Origin: Sphingopyxis sp. GW247-27LB
GTDB taxonomy: Bacteria > Pseudomonadota > Alphaproteobacteria > Sphingomonadales > Sphingomonadaceae
Assembly: GCF_002277025.1 (NCBI RefSeq)
Contig: NZ_NIWD01000002.1
Coordinates: 237,339 to 301,338, forward strand
Length of the DNA stretch: 64,000 nt
Direction of reading: 5' to 3'
Part shown: piece after piece, positions 44,534-54,842 of the stretch
How positions within the stretch are numbered: the first letter of the stretch is position 1
Layout of the letters: the number at the start of each line of letters is the position of its first letter
Notes under the pieces: model-generated
The model's input: only the letters and a program-made list of their open reading frames with translations
Told to the model about the DNA's origin: nothing
Database searches by the model: none
Translations under genes and position numbers: made by a program

Positions 44534-47500
44534 ATGCGATCGCACAGGGTGACGCGCGTCTGCGGCGCGGTGAGCTTGATGGCCGTTTCGATCGGGCTGA
44601 CGATGTCCGCGCAGGCGCAGGACGCGGCGGCGCAGGAGGAAGCGCCTCCCGCGCGCTCGGCGAACGAGATCGTCGTCACCGCGCAGAAGCGCGTCGAGAA
44701 AGTCCAGGACGTGCCGATCGCTATTTCGGCGTTCAGCGGCGAGGATCTGAACGCGCAGAAGGTCGAAGGCGGGTTCGACCTGATGAAGGCGGTGCCGAAC
44801 CTGACCTTCAGCAAGAATAATTTCTCGGGCTATAATATCTCGATCCGCGGCATCGGCACCAAGTCGATCTCGACGACGTCGGATGCCGGCGCCGCCGTCA
44901 GCTTCAACAACACGACGCTGCTCCGCAACCGACTGTTCGAACAGGAATATTTCGACGTCGAGCGGCTCGAGGTGCTGCGCGGGCCGCAGGGCACGCTCTA
45001 TGGCCGCAACGCCACGGCGGGCGTCATCAACCTGATCTCGGCCAAGCCCAAGCTCAATAAGTTCGAAGGCAGCATCAAGGGCGAGGTCGGCAATTACAAC
45101 AGCCGCCGGCTCGTCGGGATGCTGAATATCCCGATCGTGACCGACAAGCTCGGCCTGCGCCTCGCCGGGTCGATGACCCAGCGCGACGGCTATGATTATA
45201 ACAGCGTCACCAAGCATCGGATCAACGGGCGCGACCTGTGGTCGGGGCGCGTGACGCTGGGCTTCGAGCCCGTGCCGAGCGTGCGGGGCAGCCTGATCTG
45301 GGAGCGTTTCCACGAAAAGGACGACCGCTCGCGCACCGGCAAGCAGATATGTCACCGCGACGACGGACCGGACATTGTCGGATCGACCCCGGTGGTGGAG
45401 GACGATGCCGGCGATCCGGAAGGCAGGGGGTTCAACAATATCAGAAGGGCGCTGTTCAGCACCGGGTGCAAGGCGGGCAGTTTATACGATGACGACGCCT
45501 ATGGCACCCCCAACGGCCTTTCGTTCCCGCCGATCGCGGCGCTGATCGAGCTCAACACCCTTTTCGGCTTTGGATATGATGCCAGCGGTAATCCGGTGAC
45601 ATTGATAAATCCGGTCGATCCCTATGGCGGGGTAACGCAGTCGCGCAATCTGCGTGAGATCGCCTCGTTCAACGATCCGATCTATCGCGCCGGCGCCGAT
45701 ATTCTTCAGTTCAATCTCGATGTCGATCTGACCGATACGCTGACGCTGTCGTCGCAGACCGCCTACAACTGGGATCATGTCTATAGCTTCCAGGATTTCA
45801 ACCGTTTCAACACGGTGCCGGTGTTCAACGACACCAGCGTGATCGATATCAATACGACGATGCCCCAGCCTTACGGTCGCTTTGACTATCGTGATCTCGC
45901 GCCGGGAGGAATATTCTGCGACCCGCAGATCGGATGTTCGAACACGATCGGGACCTTCGACGTCGCATCATCCGATTCGAAACAATTTTCGCAGGAACTG
46001 CGTCTGCAATCGGACTTTGACGGCCCGTTCAATTTCAGCCTCGGCGCCAATTTCACGAAGTTCAAGGCGCAGGAAGATTATTATATCATGAGCAACGTTC
46101 TAACGGCGCTCTCCTTGATCTTCCCGTTCAATAACGGCAGCGACATAACGAATTGCGGGTTCTCTGGCCCCGCACTTGAACCGGCTAATTCGCCGATCCC
46201 GATCAAGAACAGCTTCTGCCCCTATATCGACCCCAATCCGGTCGCGACCATGGACGGGCTCGGTCATAATTATTTCCGCAGTTCGAACCCCTATTCGCTC
46301 AAATCATACGGGCTCTTCGGCGAAGCCTACTGGAATATCACGCCCGACCTGAAACTGACCGCCGGGCTGCGCTATACGCTCGACAAGAAGCGCTTCACCC
46401 CGATCCCGAGCCAGCTTCTGCTGGCGCCGACGCTTATTGGCGGCGGCCTCACCGGCACCGGTTTCATCCCCGATCCCGACATCAATTTGAAATGGGGCAC
46501 CTTCACCGGCCGCTTCGGTGTCGATTGGAAGCCGGTGCTTGATTTCACCGACGAAACGATGATCTACGCCTTCTATTCGCGCGGATATAAGGGCGGCGGC
46601 ATGAACCCCCCGAGCCCCGGATATCCGACCGGCGAGCAGCTTGTGGAAGCGGGCGTGTTCCGACCGGGAGATGGCCTATATGACGCCATTCTCGCCACCA
46701 ACCCGGATCTCTTGAACATATTGACTCTGAGAAGCGTCGAATATGACCGGACCTTCAAGCCCGAATATGTGAACGCGTTCGAGGTCGGAACGAAAAACAG
46801 CCTGCTCGGCGGCGCGCTCATCCTCAACGCCAGCGCCTTTTTCTACGATTATAAGGACTATCAGGTTTCGCAGATTCGCGACCGCACCGCGGTGAACGAG
46901 AATTTCGATTCGACGATCTATGGCGCCGAGTTGCAGGCAGCTTTTTCGCCGACGCCCAATTTCCGCCTGATCGCCAATGTCGGGTATCTGAAGACGAAGA
47001 TCGGCAAGGGCGAAACGTCGATCGACATCATGAACCGCAATTTGGGCAATCCCGACTACACGGTTTTCCGGCCGTGGGTGCAATTGCCTTCGAACTGCGT
47101 CGTTCCAACGGCGGTCGCCGAATCCTGGCTCCAGAATACGACGGAGTTGGTCAACTATTGGTCGGTCTGCGGCGGTATCGGGGGGTTGCTGGGCTTGATC
47201 GGCGCTCCGCCGACCGATCCTGCTACCGGCGCGCCCTATGATCCCGCCAACTATCCCGAGCTTAATGGCGGGGCGGGCCTCAAGACCGACATTTCGGGCA
47301 ACGAGATGCCCAACTCGCCGCGCTGGACGGTCAATCTGGGCGCCGAATATACGATCCCGTTCAGCGAGGACTGGAGCGCCACGATCCGCGGCGACGGTTA
47401 CTGGCAGGCCAAAAGCTGGGCGCGCGTTTATAATCTCAACCTCTATGACCGGCTGAGGAGCTGGACGAACTTCAACCTGACGCTCGCGGTCGACGGGCCC

Positions 47501-47653
47501 GAGGGCCTGCACATGGAGGCCTATGTGAAGAATGTCTTCAATTCGACGCCGATCACCGACTCCTTCCTCAACAGCGACGATGCCGCGCTGACCACGAACA
47601 TCTTCGTGCTCGATCCGCGGATCATCGGGTTCAACATCAGCAAGACCTTCTGA
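44534..47653 (+). CDS. TonB-dependent receptor 3
   Basis: A 1039-residue outer-membrane receptor. The ATG at 44534 follows GGGGAGATGGGTT and opens a signal peptide ending SAQAQDAA. The TonB-box region is ANEIVVTAQKRVEKVQDVPI, and the plug holds SIRGIGTKSIST and LEVLRGPQGTLYGRNATAGV. The barrel ends in the canonical Phe (NISKTF). This is the FecA/CirA-like class with the KVQDVPIAISAF signature, different from the two carbohydrate-type receptors. The substrate is unknown; no CAZymes or siderophore genes are near. A terminator follows, and a TetR regulator faces it. Confidence 0.93.
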   Translation: MRSHRVTRVCGAVSLMAVSIGLTMSAQAQDAAAQEEAPPARSANEIVVTAQKRVEKVQDVPIAISAFSGEDLNAQKVEGGFDLMKAVPNLTFSKNNFSGYNISIRGIGTKSISTTSDAGAAVSFNNTTLLRNRLFEQEYFDVERLEVLRGPQGTLYGRNATAGVINLISAKPKLNKFEGSIKGEVGNYNSRRLVGMLNIPIVTDKLGLRLAGSMTQRDGYDYNSVTKHRINGRDLWSGRVTLGFEPVPSVRGSLIWERFHEKDDRSRTGKQICHRDDGPDIVGSTPVVEDDAGDPEGRGFNNIRRALFSTGCKAGSLYDDDAYGTPNGLSFPPIAALIELNTLFGFGYDASGNPVTLINPVDPYGGVTQSRNLREIASFNDPIYRAGADILQFNLDVDLTDTLTLSSQTAYNWDHVYSFQDFNRFNTVPVFNDTSVIDINTTMPQPYGRFDYRDLAPGGIFCDPQIGCSNTIGTFDVASSDSKQFSQELRLQSDFDGPFNFSLGANFTKFKAQEDYYIMSNVLTALSLIFPFNNGSDITNCGFSGPALEPANSPIPIKNSFCPYIDPNPVATMDGLGHNYFRSSNPYSLKSYGLFGEAYWNITPDLKLTAGLRYTLDKKRFTPIPSQLLLAPTLIGGGLTGTGFIPDPDINLKWGTFTGRFGVDWKPVLDFTDETMIYAFYSRGYKGGGMNPPSPGYPTGEQLVEAGVFRPGDGLYDAILATNPDLLNILTLRSVEYDRTFKPEYVNAFEVGTKNSLLGGALILNASAFFYDYKDYQVSQIRDRTAVNENFDSTIYGAELQAAFSPTPNFRLIANVGYLKTKIGKGETSIDIMNRNLGNPDYTVFRPWVQLPSNCVVPTAVAESWLQNTTELVNYWSVCGGIGGLLGLIGAPPTDPATGAPYDPANYPELNGGAGLKTDISGNEMPNSPRWTVNLGAEYTIPFSEDWSATIRGDGYWQAKSWARVYNLNLYDRLRSWTNFNLTLAVDGPEGLHMEAYVKNVFNSTPITDSFLNSDDAALTTNIFVLDPRIIGFNISKTF

Positions 47654-47698
47654 TTGCGCGGCTGGTCTCCGGAGCGAGGCCTCTTCGTTCCTCTCCCT

Positions 47699-47724
47699 GC
47701 GGCGGGTTTCGACCCGCCGCTTTT
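47699..47724 (+). terminator. Terminator of the third receptor gene
   Basis: GCGGCGGGT and ACCCGCCGC form a 9-bp stem with a TTCG tetraloop, followed by TTTTG. Confidence 0.9.
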
Positions 47725-47785
47725 GTTCGCCGAAAAGCGTGAAAAGCTGCCGCTACGCAGGCTGAGCCGCCCGCAGCAGGCAGCC

Positions 47786-48403
47786 CTAAAGCGGCCCGAT
47801 GACGAACATCGGCAGCAGCTTCGCGGCGAGGCTGCGCATCGCGTCGTCGTCCTGCCCCAGCATGTCGCGCAGCTGGGGCCCGATCACCGCGTCGCCGAAG
47901 GCGCAGACCGCGATCATCAGCACCGCCGAACGGACGCGCGGGTCGGCGTCCTCGTCGAGGAACTTGTCGCGAAAGGCGACGACGAGGCTGTTCACCGCCT
48001 CGCGCACCGGCTCGAGGTGCGAGAAGTCGCGCGACAGGGCGATCCAGGCCGCGAGCTGCCCCGCGCCGCCCTCGCCGAAGGCGTCGAACACCTGGTCGAC
48101 GATCACGCGCGGCGCGGCGCCGTCGGTCTTGATCCGCTCGACCGCGCCGTCGAGCGCGTCGGTCAGGTCGCGGATCATCGACCCCATCAGCGCCGACTGC
48201 AGATCGGCCGCCGAGCCGAAATGATAGAGGACATTGGCGTGCGACATGCCGATCGCGTCGCCGACATTGGCGAGCGTCACCCCGGTGGGGCCGCGTTCGA
48301 GCAGCAGCTTGCGCGCCGCGACCAGCCCTTCCTCGCGCGCGACCTCGCCCTGTCTTTTGCGCCGCCGGACGCGCGGCGGCTTCGCGTTCGCCGATTGAGT
48401 CAA
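47786..48403 (-). CDS. TetR-family transcriptional regulator
   Basis: A 205-residue repressor. A basic leader (PPRVRRRKRQGE) precedes the helix-turn-helix (about 25-72): AARKLLLERGPTGVTLANVGDAIGMSHANVLYHFGSAADL. The C-terminal helical domain is the ligand pocket. The start is a TTG at 48403 behind AAGGGAGCGGCA; no ATG fits. TetR proteins bind inverted repeats of the size seen at 44184-44227, 44448 and 48792, so I infer that this gene controls the PF10118, receptor and exported-protein genes. Ligand unknown. Confidence 0.9.
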   Translation of the reverse strand: MTQSANAKPPRVRRRKRQGEVAREEGLVAARKLLLERGPTGVTLANVGDAIGMSHANVLYHFGSAADLQSALMGSMIRDLTDALDGAVERIKTDGAAPRVIVDQVFDAFGEGGAGQLAAWIALSRDFSHLEPVREAVNSLVVAFRDKFLDEDADPRVRSAVLMIAVCAFGDAVIGPQLRDMLGQDDDAMRSLAAKLLPMFVIGPL

Positions 48404-48786
48404 TGCCGCTCCCTTGTCGCCCCACGTTGCGTGCGCCGCAGGGGGCGCAACGGTCCAATGGGTCTTCCCTGAACCCCCGGGGCGGTTTCGTCAATATGAC
48501 AGCAATGTTGAAAAGGGGATCAGGCCGTCCGGCGCCGACCAGACCATTCGTGTCCGGCGGAGCTTTTATGCATAGGAGCCCCGCATCGGAAGGATGCCGT
48601 GCGGCGGGGCGGGCAGGGGCCATGTCTCCACAGCGATGCCGGCCCTTCGCATAAGCTCCGCGAGTTGGAGGCTGTTCGTGCGAATTTGACATGAACAAAC
48701 ATATGAATTGGAAAAGTGGAGATTGGCGGGACCGGGGCTGATGGAAAACAGGCGGTTTTCAACTGGCCCATGATGTGGCGGTCATC
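48404..48786. other. Intergenic region without a recognisable gene
   Basis: Between the TetR gene and the promoter of the exported protein. Short open frames occur but none has a ribosome binding site with a sensible product. The part after 48640 is AT-richer (ATGAACAAACATATGAATTG) and may hold the upstream promoter region. The TetR promoter should lie near 48410-48480; I found no clear operator for it. Confidence 0.5.
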
Positions 48787-48807
48787 TATAATTGACATAT
48801 ATGTCAA
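48787..48807 (+). promoter_or_regulatory. Perfect -10 element overlapping a perfect TetR-type operator
   Basis: TATAAT (48787-48792) is joined directly to TTGACATATATGTCAA (48792-48807), a perfect 16-bp palindrome of the TTGACA-N4-TGTCAA type. A repressor here would block the start region. No good -35 was seen. Confidence 0.7.
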
Positions 48808-48854
48808 AATATGAAATCGAGGCCGGCATCGCAAACGAGGATGGAGCTCCCCCC

Positions 48855-49559
48855 ATGTACAACATGTACAAACCGACCGCCTTGATGGGCGCCGTTTCGA
48901 TCGTCCTGGCCGCGCCGGCGGCCTCGTCGGCCGCTCCTGCCTCGAGCCCACGCGCCACGCTCGTCACCGCGGCATTCCAGACGACGAGCAAGACGCAGGC
49001 GCTCGCATTGGTCAACAAGGCGATCGGCGCGATCGACGCGACATTGGCAAAGGCGCCCGCGAACCGCGATGCGCAGCTCCAGCAGGGGATCGCGCTCGGC
49101 TATCGTGGCAAGCTGACGCGATCGATGGGCGATGCGCGCCGCGGCCGCGACCTGCTGACGGCCTTCGCGAAGCGTCATCCCAGCGACCCCGAAGCGCAGA
49201 TCGCGCTCGGCGGATGGCATCTCACGGTGATCGGCGAGGTGGGGGGATTTGTCGGCGGCACCGCGCTCGGTGCCAGCAAGAGCAAGGGGCTGACCGCGCT
49301 CGACAGGGCGGTTCGCCTGGGCGGCAACCGCGCTTTCTTCCCTGCCTATGCCGGGCTGGCGCGGATCGCGCTGGATTCGGGGGACACCGCCGCGGCGAAG
49401 CCCTTGCTCCAGAAGGCGGCCGGCGCTGCGGCGCCGTCCGAGGTCGACCGGATCACCCAGGCCGCGGCGAAGCGCGTCCTCGCGCTGGTCAACGCGGGTG
49501 ATGCGAAGGGCGCCTCGCGCCTCGCCAGGCAATTGCTGCCCTTCGGCCGCGTGTCCTGA
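48855..49559 (+). CDS. Exported protein with TPR-like helical repeats
   Basis: A 234-residue protein. The ATG at 48855 follows GAGGATGGAGCTCC; an earlier in-frame ATG at 48801 lies inside the operator and is unlikely. A signal peptide (ALMGAVSIVLAAPAASSAAPA) is followed by Ala-rich amphipathic helices in TPR-like spacing (KTQALALVNKAIGAIDATLAKAPANRDAQLQQGIAL; AFAKRHPSDPEAQIALGGWHL). A glycine-rich segment GEVGGFVGGTALGASKSKG lies in the middle. No family recognised. The operator links it to the TetR regulon. Confidence 0.75.
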   Translation: MYNMYKPTALMGAVSIVLAAPAASSAAPASSPRATLVTAAFQTTSKTQALALVNKAIGAIDATLAKAPANRDAQLQQGIALGYRGKLTRSMGDARRGRDLLTAFAKRHPSDPEAQIALGGWHLTVIGEVGGFVGGTALGASKSKGLTALDRAVRLGGNRAFFPAYAGLARIALDSGDTAAAKPLLQKAAGAAAPSEVDRITQAAAKRVLALVNAGDAKGASRLARQLLPFGRVS

Positions 49560-49600
49560 ACGATGCCGCCGCGTCGGCGGCGGCCGGATAGGGGTTCCGC

Positions 49601-49816
49601 TTATTCGCCGTCGGGCTGCAGCAGCTTGTGCAGGTGGACGACGACATATTTCATCTCGGCGTCGTCGACGGTGCGCTGCGCGGCGGCGCGCCAGGCCTTT
49701 TCGGCCGACTTGTAATCGGGAAACAGGCCGACGACGTCGAGCGCGCCGAGGTCGACGAAATCGAGGCCCTGCGGATCGCTGACGCGTCCGCCGAATACGA
49801 GGTGCAATTTGCTCAT
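49601..49816 (-). CDS. DUF4170-family small protein
   Basis: A 71-residue cytoplasmic protein resembling DUF4170: LHLVFGGRVSDPQGLDFVDLGALDVVGLFPDYKSAEKAWRAAAQ is the conserved part, here described by its LVFGGRV and KAWRAAAQ ends. The function is unknown. Convergent with the exported-protein gene and first of a series of small genes on the minus strand, but separated from the next by 76 bp. Confidence 0.85.
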   Translation of the reverse strand: MSKLHLVFGGRVSDPQGLDFVDLGALDVVGLFPDYKSAEKAWRAAAQRTVDDAEMKYVVVHLHKLLQPDGE

Positions 49817-49892
49817 GATGCTGTCCTTGGCGCGGGGCGCGGGGGAGGAATGGGGCGCCCCCTAACAGCGCCGCGCCCTTACGGCAAGCGCG

Positions 49893-50249
49893 TCAGTCGT
49901 CCTTGCGGCCCGACTTCGGGAGCAGCGAGCCGAGCAGCGCGCCGATCGCGACCGCGCCCGCGACGAGCGCCATCGGTTGCTTTTCGGCGACGTCCTTGAG
50001 CTTGCTGTTGGCGCGCTTCGCCTGCGCCTTGCCCTTTTCATAAGCCTGTCCCGCGGCCTCGCGCGCGGCGTCGGCCTGTTCGCGGCCCTTCGCGGCGAGC
50101 TCGCTCGTCGCCTCGCGGGCGCGGTCGTAGCCGTCCTGCAGCCGCGCGCGCGCCGCCTCGGCGGTCGCCTTTGCGCTTTCGGCGGTTTTCTCCGCCAGTT
50201 CGCTCGCTTTCGCACGCGTTTCGCGCGCGGTTTCACCGAGGGGCTTCAT
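49893..50249 (-). CDS. DUF883/ElaB-like membrane-anchored coiled-coil protein
   Basis: A 118-residue protein that is almost wholly an Ala/Lys/Glu-rich helix (ETRAKASELAEKTAESAKAT onward) with a C-terminal hydrophobic anchor PMALVAGAVAIGALLGSLLP. This is the layout of ElaB/YqjD proteins, tail-anchored and ribosome- or stress-associated. The start at 50249 gives the better spacing to GGAGGAAG than the ATG just before it. The reading frame overlaps the end of the next gene upstream by 17 bp, suggesting one operon. Confidence 0.75.
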   Translation of the reverse strand: MKPLGETARETRAKASELAEKTAESAKATAEAARARLQDGYDRAREATSELAAKGREQADAAREAAGQAYEKGKAQAKRANSKLKDVAEKQPMALVAGAVAIGALLGSLLPKSGRKDD

Positions 50250-50628
50250 CATCTTCCTCCATAGGGGTTTCGGCGTCGTCGGCCGCTTCGTCTTCGGCGT
50301 GCGCCGGGTGCAGATGCGCGATCGCGCCGTCGGCGAGGTCGCGCAACTTGCGGCCTAGGCGCGGGACATGCTCCTTGATCGGCTCGCGGAACAGCCATGC
50401 GAGCCCCGCCGCCGCGGCGAGCGCGATCGGCAGGCGGTTGTCGCGGAACTGCTCGCGAACGACATGCGCGGCGTCGTCGACCTTTTCGCCGACGCGATAT
50501 TTGCCGCGGTCGAGCAGCGATTTGGGTTTCAGCGCGTCGCCGGCGACGTGCAGCTTGCGCCGCAATTCGGCGCGCTGGATCATCGACCGGCGCACGGCGT
50601 TGATCAGGCGGGCGCGAGACGGGCGCAT
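50233..50628 (-). CDS. Hypothetical protein with one membrane segment
   Basis: A 131-residue basic protein: an Arg/Lys-rich N-terminal half (MRPSRARLINAVRRSMIQRAE), one hydrophobic stretch LPIALAAAAGLAWLF about residue 88, and an acidic tail. No family recognised, though it resembles companion proteins of holin-like genes in other sphingomonads by position. The ATG at 50628 overlaps the stop of the preceding gene (TGATG). Confidence 0.65.
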   Translation of the reverse strand: MRPSRARLINAVRRSMIQRAELRRKLHVAGDALKPKSLLDRGKYRVGEKVDDAAHVVREQFRDNRLPIALAAAAGLAWLFREPIKEHVPRLGRKLRDLADGAIAHLHPAHAEDEAADDAETPMEEDDEAPR

Positions 50629-51074
50629 CAATCATCTCCCCGGGCGAGAAGGTCGTCGCGGAACGCTGCCTTGACGTCGCCATAGTTGAGCCGCGCGCGC
50701 CAGCCGGCGACCGCCGCGACCAGCAGCAGCACCGCGAACACGATCAGCGTCGCGAGCAGCGGGCCGATATGCTGCGCCAGCACCAGGATCGCGCCGAACG
50801 CCAGCGCGAGCATGGCGACGAGCAGCGCGCAGGCGGCGATGAAGCCCCACGCCGAGGTCCAGCCGACGCCATGATATGCGAGCGCGCCGCGCGCCTTGAG
50901 CAGCGTCAGCTCGGCCTCCGCCGTCGCCCGCAGATCGTCGACGACGTCGCCGACGATCTTTTCGAGCGGCACCGGGGGCGGCGTGACCGGCCGACCGTCG
51001 GGCGCATAGCCGTGGCTCACGCCATCGAAGCTGCGCTGGGGCGGGTTCGGGGTATCGGGTTCGGAGGACGACAA
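50628..51074 (-). CDS. Phage-holin-superfamily-III-like membrane protein (PF07332 type)
   Basis: A 148-residue protein with a Pro-rich soluble N-terminus and two adjacent long hydrophobic helices (AWGFIAACALLVAMLALAFGAILVLA and ATLIVFAVLLLVAAVAGW), the putative Actinobacterial-holin-X pattern. Such genes are chromosomal in many proteobacteria and not signs of a prophage. The start is a TTG at 51074 with a weak ribosome binding site. Four bases separate it from the gene upstream, so it is probably co-transcribed. Confidence 0.75.
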   Translation of the reverse strand: MSSSEPDTPNPPQRSFDGVSHGYAPDGRPVTPPPVPLEKIVGDVVDDLRATAEAELTLLKARGALAYHGVGWTSAWGFIAACALLVAMLALAFGAILVLAQHIGPLLATLIVFAVLLLVAAVAGWRARLNYGDVKAAFRDDLLARGDD

Positions 51075-51078
51075 GGGA

Positions 51079-53108
<2,030 letters not shown>

Positions 53109-53177
53109 TCGCAAAAGCGTGGATAGGCGTCACGCGGCGCCTTGACGCCGCGAATCAACTCTGATTCAAGCGGTCCG

Positions 53178-53504
53178 ATGACGCAGCGCCACAAAGTCCG
53201 CAAATCGGTGAACCGGGCCATCGGTCCGACCGTCGCGGTGATCGCGGTGGCGGCGATGATCGGCTATATCATCTTCGGTCCGACCGGCCTCTACGCCTGG
53301 GGCGATTACAGCCAGTCGGTCGAGAAGAAGCGCGTCGTGCTGACCGAGTTGGCCAAGAAGCAGAGCGAGCTCCAGAACCGCGTCAACCTGCTCGACCGTC
53401 GCCGTGTCGATCCCGACCTCGCCGACGAATATGTGCGCGAGAAGCTGGGCGTGATGCACCCCGACGAAATCGCGATCCCGATGGACGGGAACGAGAAGCC
53501 TTGA
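53178..53504 (+). CDS. ftsB: Cell-division protein FtsB (septum formation initiator)
   Basis: A 108-residue bitopic membrane protein. Transmembrane helix at about 17-38 (GPTVAVIAVAAMIGYIIFG), then a coiled coil (SQSVEKKRVVLTELAKKQSELQNRVNLLDRRR) and the conserved DPDLADEYVREKLGVMHPDEI. It links FtsQ and FtsL in the divisome. The position after eno is the standard one. Confidence 0.93.
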   Translation: MTQRHKVRKSVNRAIGPTVAVIAVAAMIGYIIFGPTGLYAWGDYSQSVEKKRVVLTELAKKQSELQNRVNLLDRRRVDPDLADEYVREKLGVMHPDEIAIPMDGNEKP

Positions 53505-53516
53505 ATGATATCCAAA

Positions 53517-53629
53517 CCCCTCCTCTTCAGAGGAGGGGCAGCGAGACTTGCGAGCTTGCTCGCTAGTCGCAGCGGGGTGGTGCTCCTGCACCGGCGTCCA
53601 CCACCCCAACCCCTCCTCTGAAGAGGAGC
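53517..53629. repeat. Palindromic intergenic repeat, family C, copy 2
   Basis: CCCCTCCTCTTCAGAGGAGG and its inverse at the right end enclose GCGAGCTTGCTCGC and a GGGGTGGTG/CACCACCCC pair. The CAGCG...CGCAGCGGGGTGG block is shared with the copy at 62207-62322. It fills most of the ftsB-pdhA gap. Confidence 0.85.
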
Positions 53630-53770
53630 GGCTTTCCTTACACACCCCCGATTGCAAAAATTGCATACGTAACGCGTGCGCGCTCCGCCGCCCATGCGGG
53701 CGTTGCCAAACAGGGCGGGGCGCTCCTATAGGGAGCCTTGCCGTAACGGCTAAACGCAAAGGAAATCGCC

Positions 53771-54841
53771 TTGGCCAAAGCACCCGCGCGCAAACCTGCC
53801 GCGCCAAAAAAATCCGCTTCCACCCCAGCTCCCACGACCAACCGCGAGAAGCCCCGCGACCCCGCGCCCTATGAGGCGTCGCCGGAGGAACTCGAGACCT
53901 TCTATCGCGAGATGCTGCTGATCCGCCGCTTCGAGGAAAAGGCGGGCCAGCTCTACGGCCTCGGCCTGATCGGCGGCTTCTGCCACCTCTATATCGGCCA
54001 GGAAGCGGTCGCCGTGGGCCTGCAGTCGGCGCTCGACGGCGACAAGGACAGCGTGATCACCGGCTACCGCGACCATGGCCACATGCTCGCCTATGGCATC
54101 GACCCCAAGGTCATCATGGCCGAGCTGACGGGGCGCCAGGCCGGCATCTCGAAGGGCAAGGGCGGCTCGATGCACATGTTCAGCGTCGAGCATAAATTCT
54201 ACGGCGGTCACGGCATCGTCGGCGCGCAGGTGTCGCTCGGCACGGGGCTCGCCTTCGCGCACAAATACCGCGGCGACGGCGGCGTCGCGATGGCCTATTT
54301 CGGCGACGGCGCCGCGAACCAGGGCCAGGTGTACGAGAGCTTCAACATGGCCGAGCTCTGGAAGCTGCCGATCATCTTCGTGATCGAGAACAACCAGTAC
54401 GCGATGGGCACCTCGGTCAATCGCTCGTCGGCCGAGGACCAACTCTATCGCCGCGGCGAGAGCTTCCGCATCCCCGGCATGCAGGTCGACGGCATGGACG
54501 TGCTCGCGGTGCGCGGCGCGGCCGAGGCGGCGCTCGAATGGGTGCGCGCGGGCAAGGGACCGATCCTGCTCGAACTCAAGACCTACCGCTATCGCGGCCA
54601 CTCGATGTCCGACCCCGCCAAATATCGCAGCCGCGAGGAAGTGCAGGCGGTGCGCGACAAGTCGGACGCGATCGAACATCTCAAGAAGCTGATGCAGGAT
54701 GCCGGGATCGGCGAGGACAAGTTCAAGGAGATCGACAAGGAAATCCGCGGCGTGGTGAGCGAGGCGGCCGACTTCGCCGAAAGCGCGCCCGAACCCGACC
54801 TTCCCGAACTCTATACCGACGTGCTGGTGGAGCAATATTGA
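53771..54841 (+). CDS. pdhA: Pyruvate dehydrogenase E1 component, alpha subunit
   Basis: A 356-residue thiamine-diphosphate enzyme subunit. The TPP motif runs from GDGAANQG (about 178) to IENN (about 207). The phosphorylation-loop region is [17 protein letters not shown] Lys/Ala/Pro-rich leader of 30 residues precedes the core. The start is TTG at 53771 behind AAAGGAAATCGCC. Stop and pdhB start are 1 bp apart. Confidence 0.96.
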   Translation: MAKAPARKPAAPKKSASTPAPTTNREKPRDPAPYEASPEELETFYREMLLIRRFEEKAGQLYGLGLIGGFCHLYIGQEAVAVGLQSALDGDKDSVITGYRDHGHMLAYGIDPKVIMAELTGRQAGISKGKGGSMHMFSVEHKFYGGHGIVGAQVSLGTGLAFAHKYRGDGGVAMAYFGDGAANQGQVYESFNMAELWKLPIIFVIENNQYAMGTSVNRSSAEDQLYRRGESFRIPGMQVDGMDVLAVRGAAEAALEWVRAGKGPILLELKTYRYRGHSMSDPAKYRSREEVQAVRDKSDAIEHLKKLMQDAGIGEDKFKEIDKEIRGVVSEAADFAESAPEPDLPELYTDVLVEQY

Positions 54842-54842
54842 G

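Noticed and set aside
48403..48654. Open frame of 83 residues on the plus strand behind the TetR gene
   Set aside because: No ribosome binding site, no start decided by context, Arg/Pro-rich product of shadow type.
50628..51074. Prophage remnant suggested by the holin-like gene
   Set aside because: No phage structural, integrase or lysis genes are near. PF07332-type genes are ordinary chromosomal genes in these bacteria.
53131..53150. Rho-independent terminator of eno
   Set aside because: The CGCGGCG/CGCCGCG stem is good but no T run follows, and ftsB is expected to be co-transcribed.
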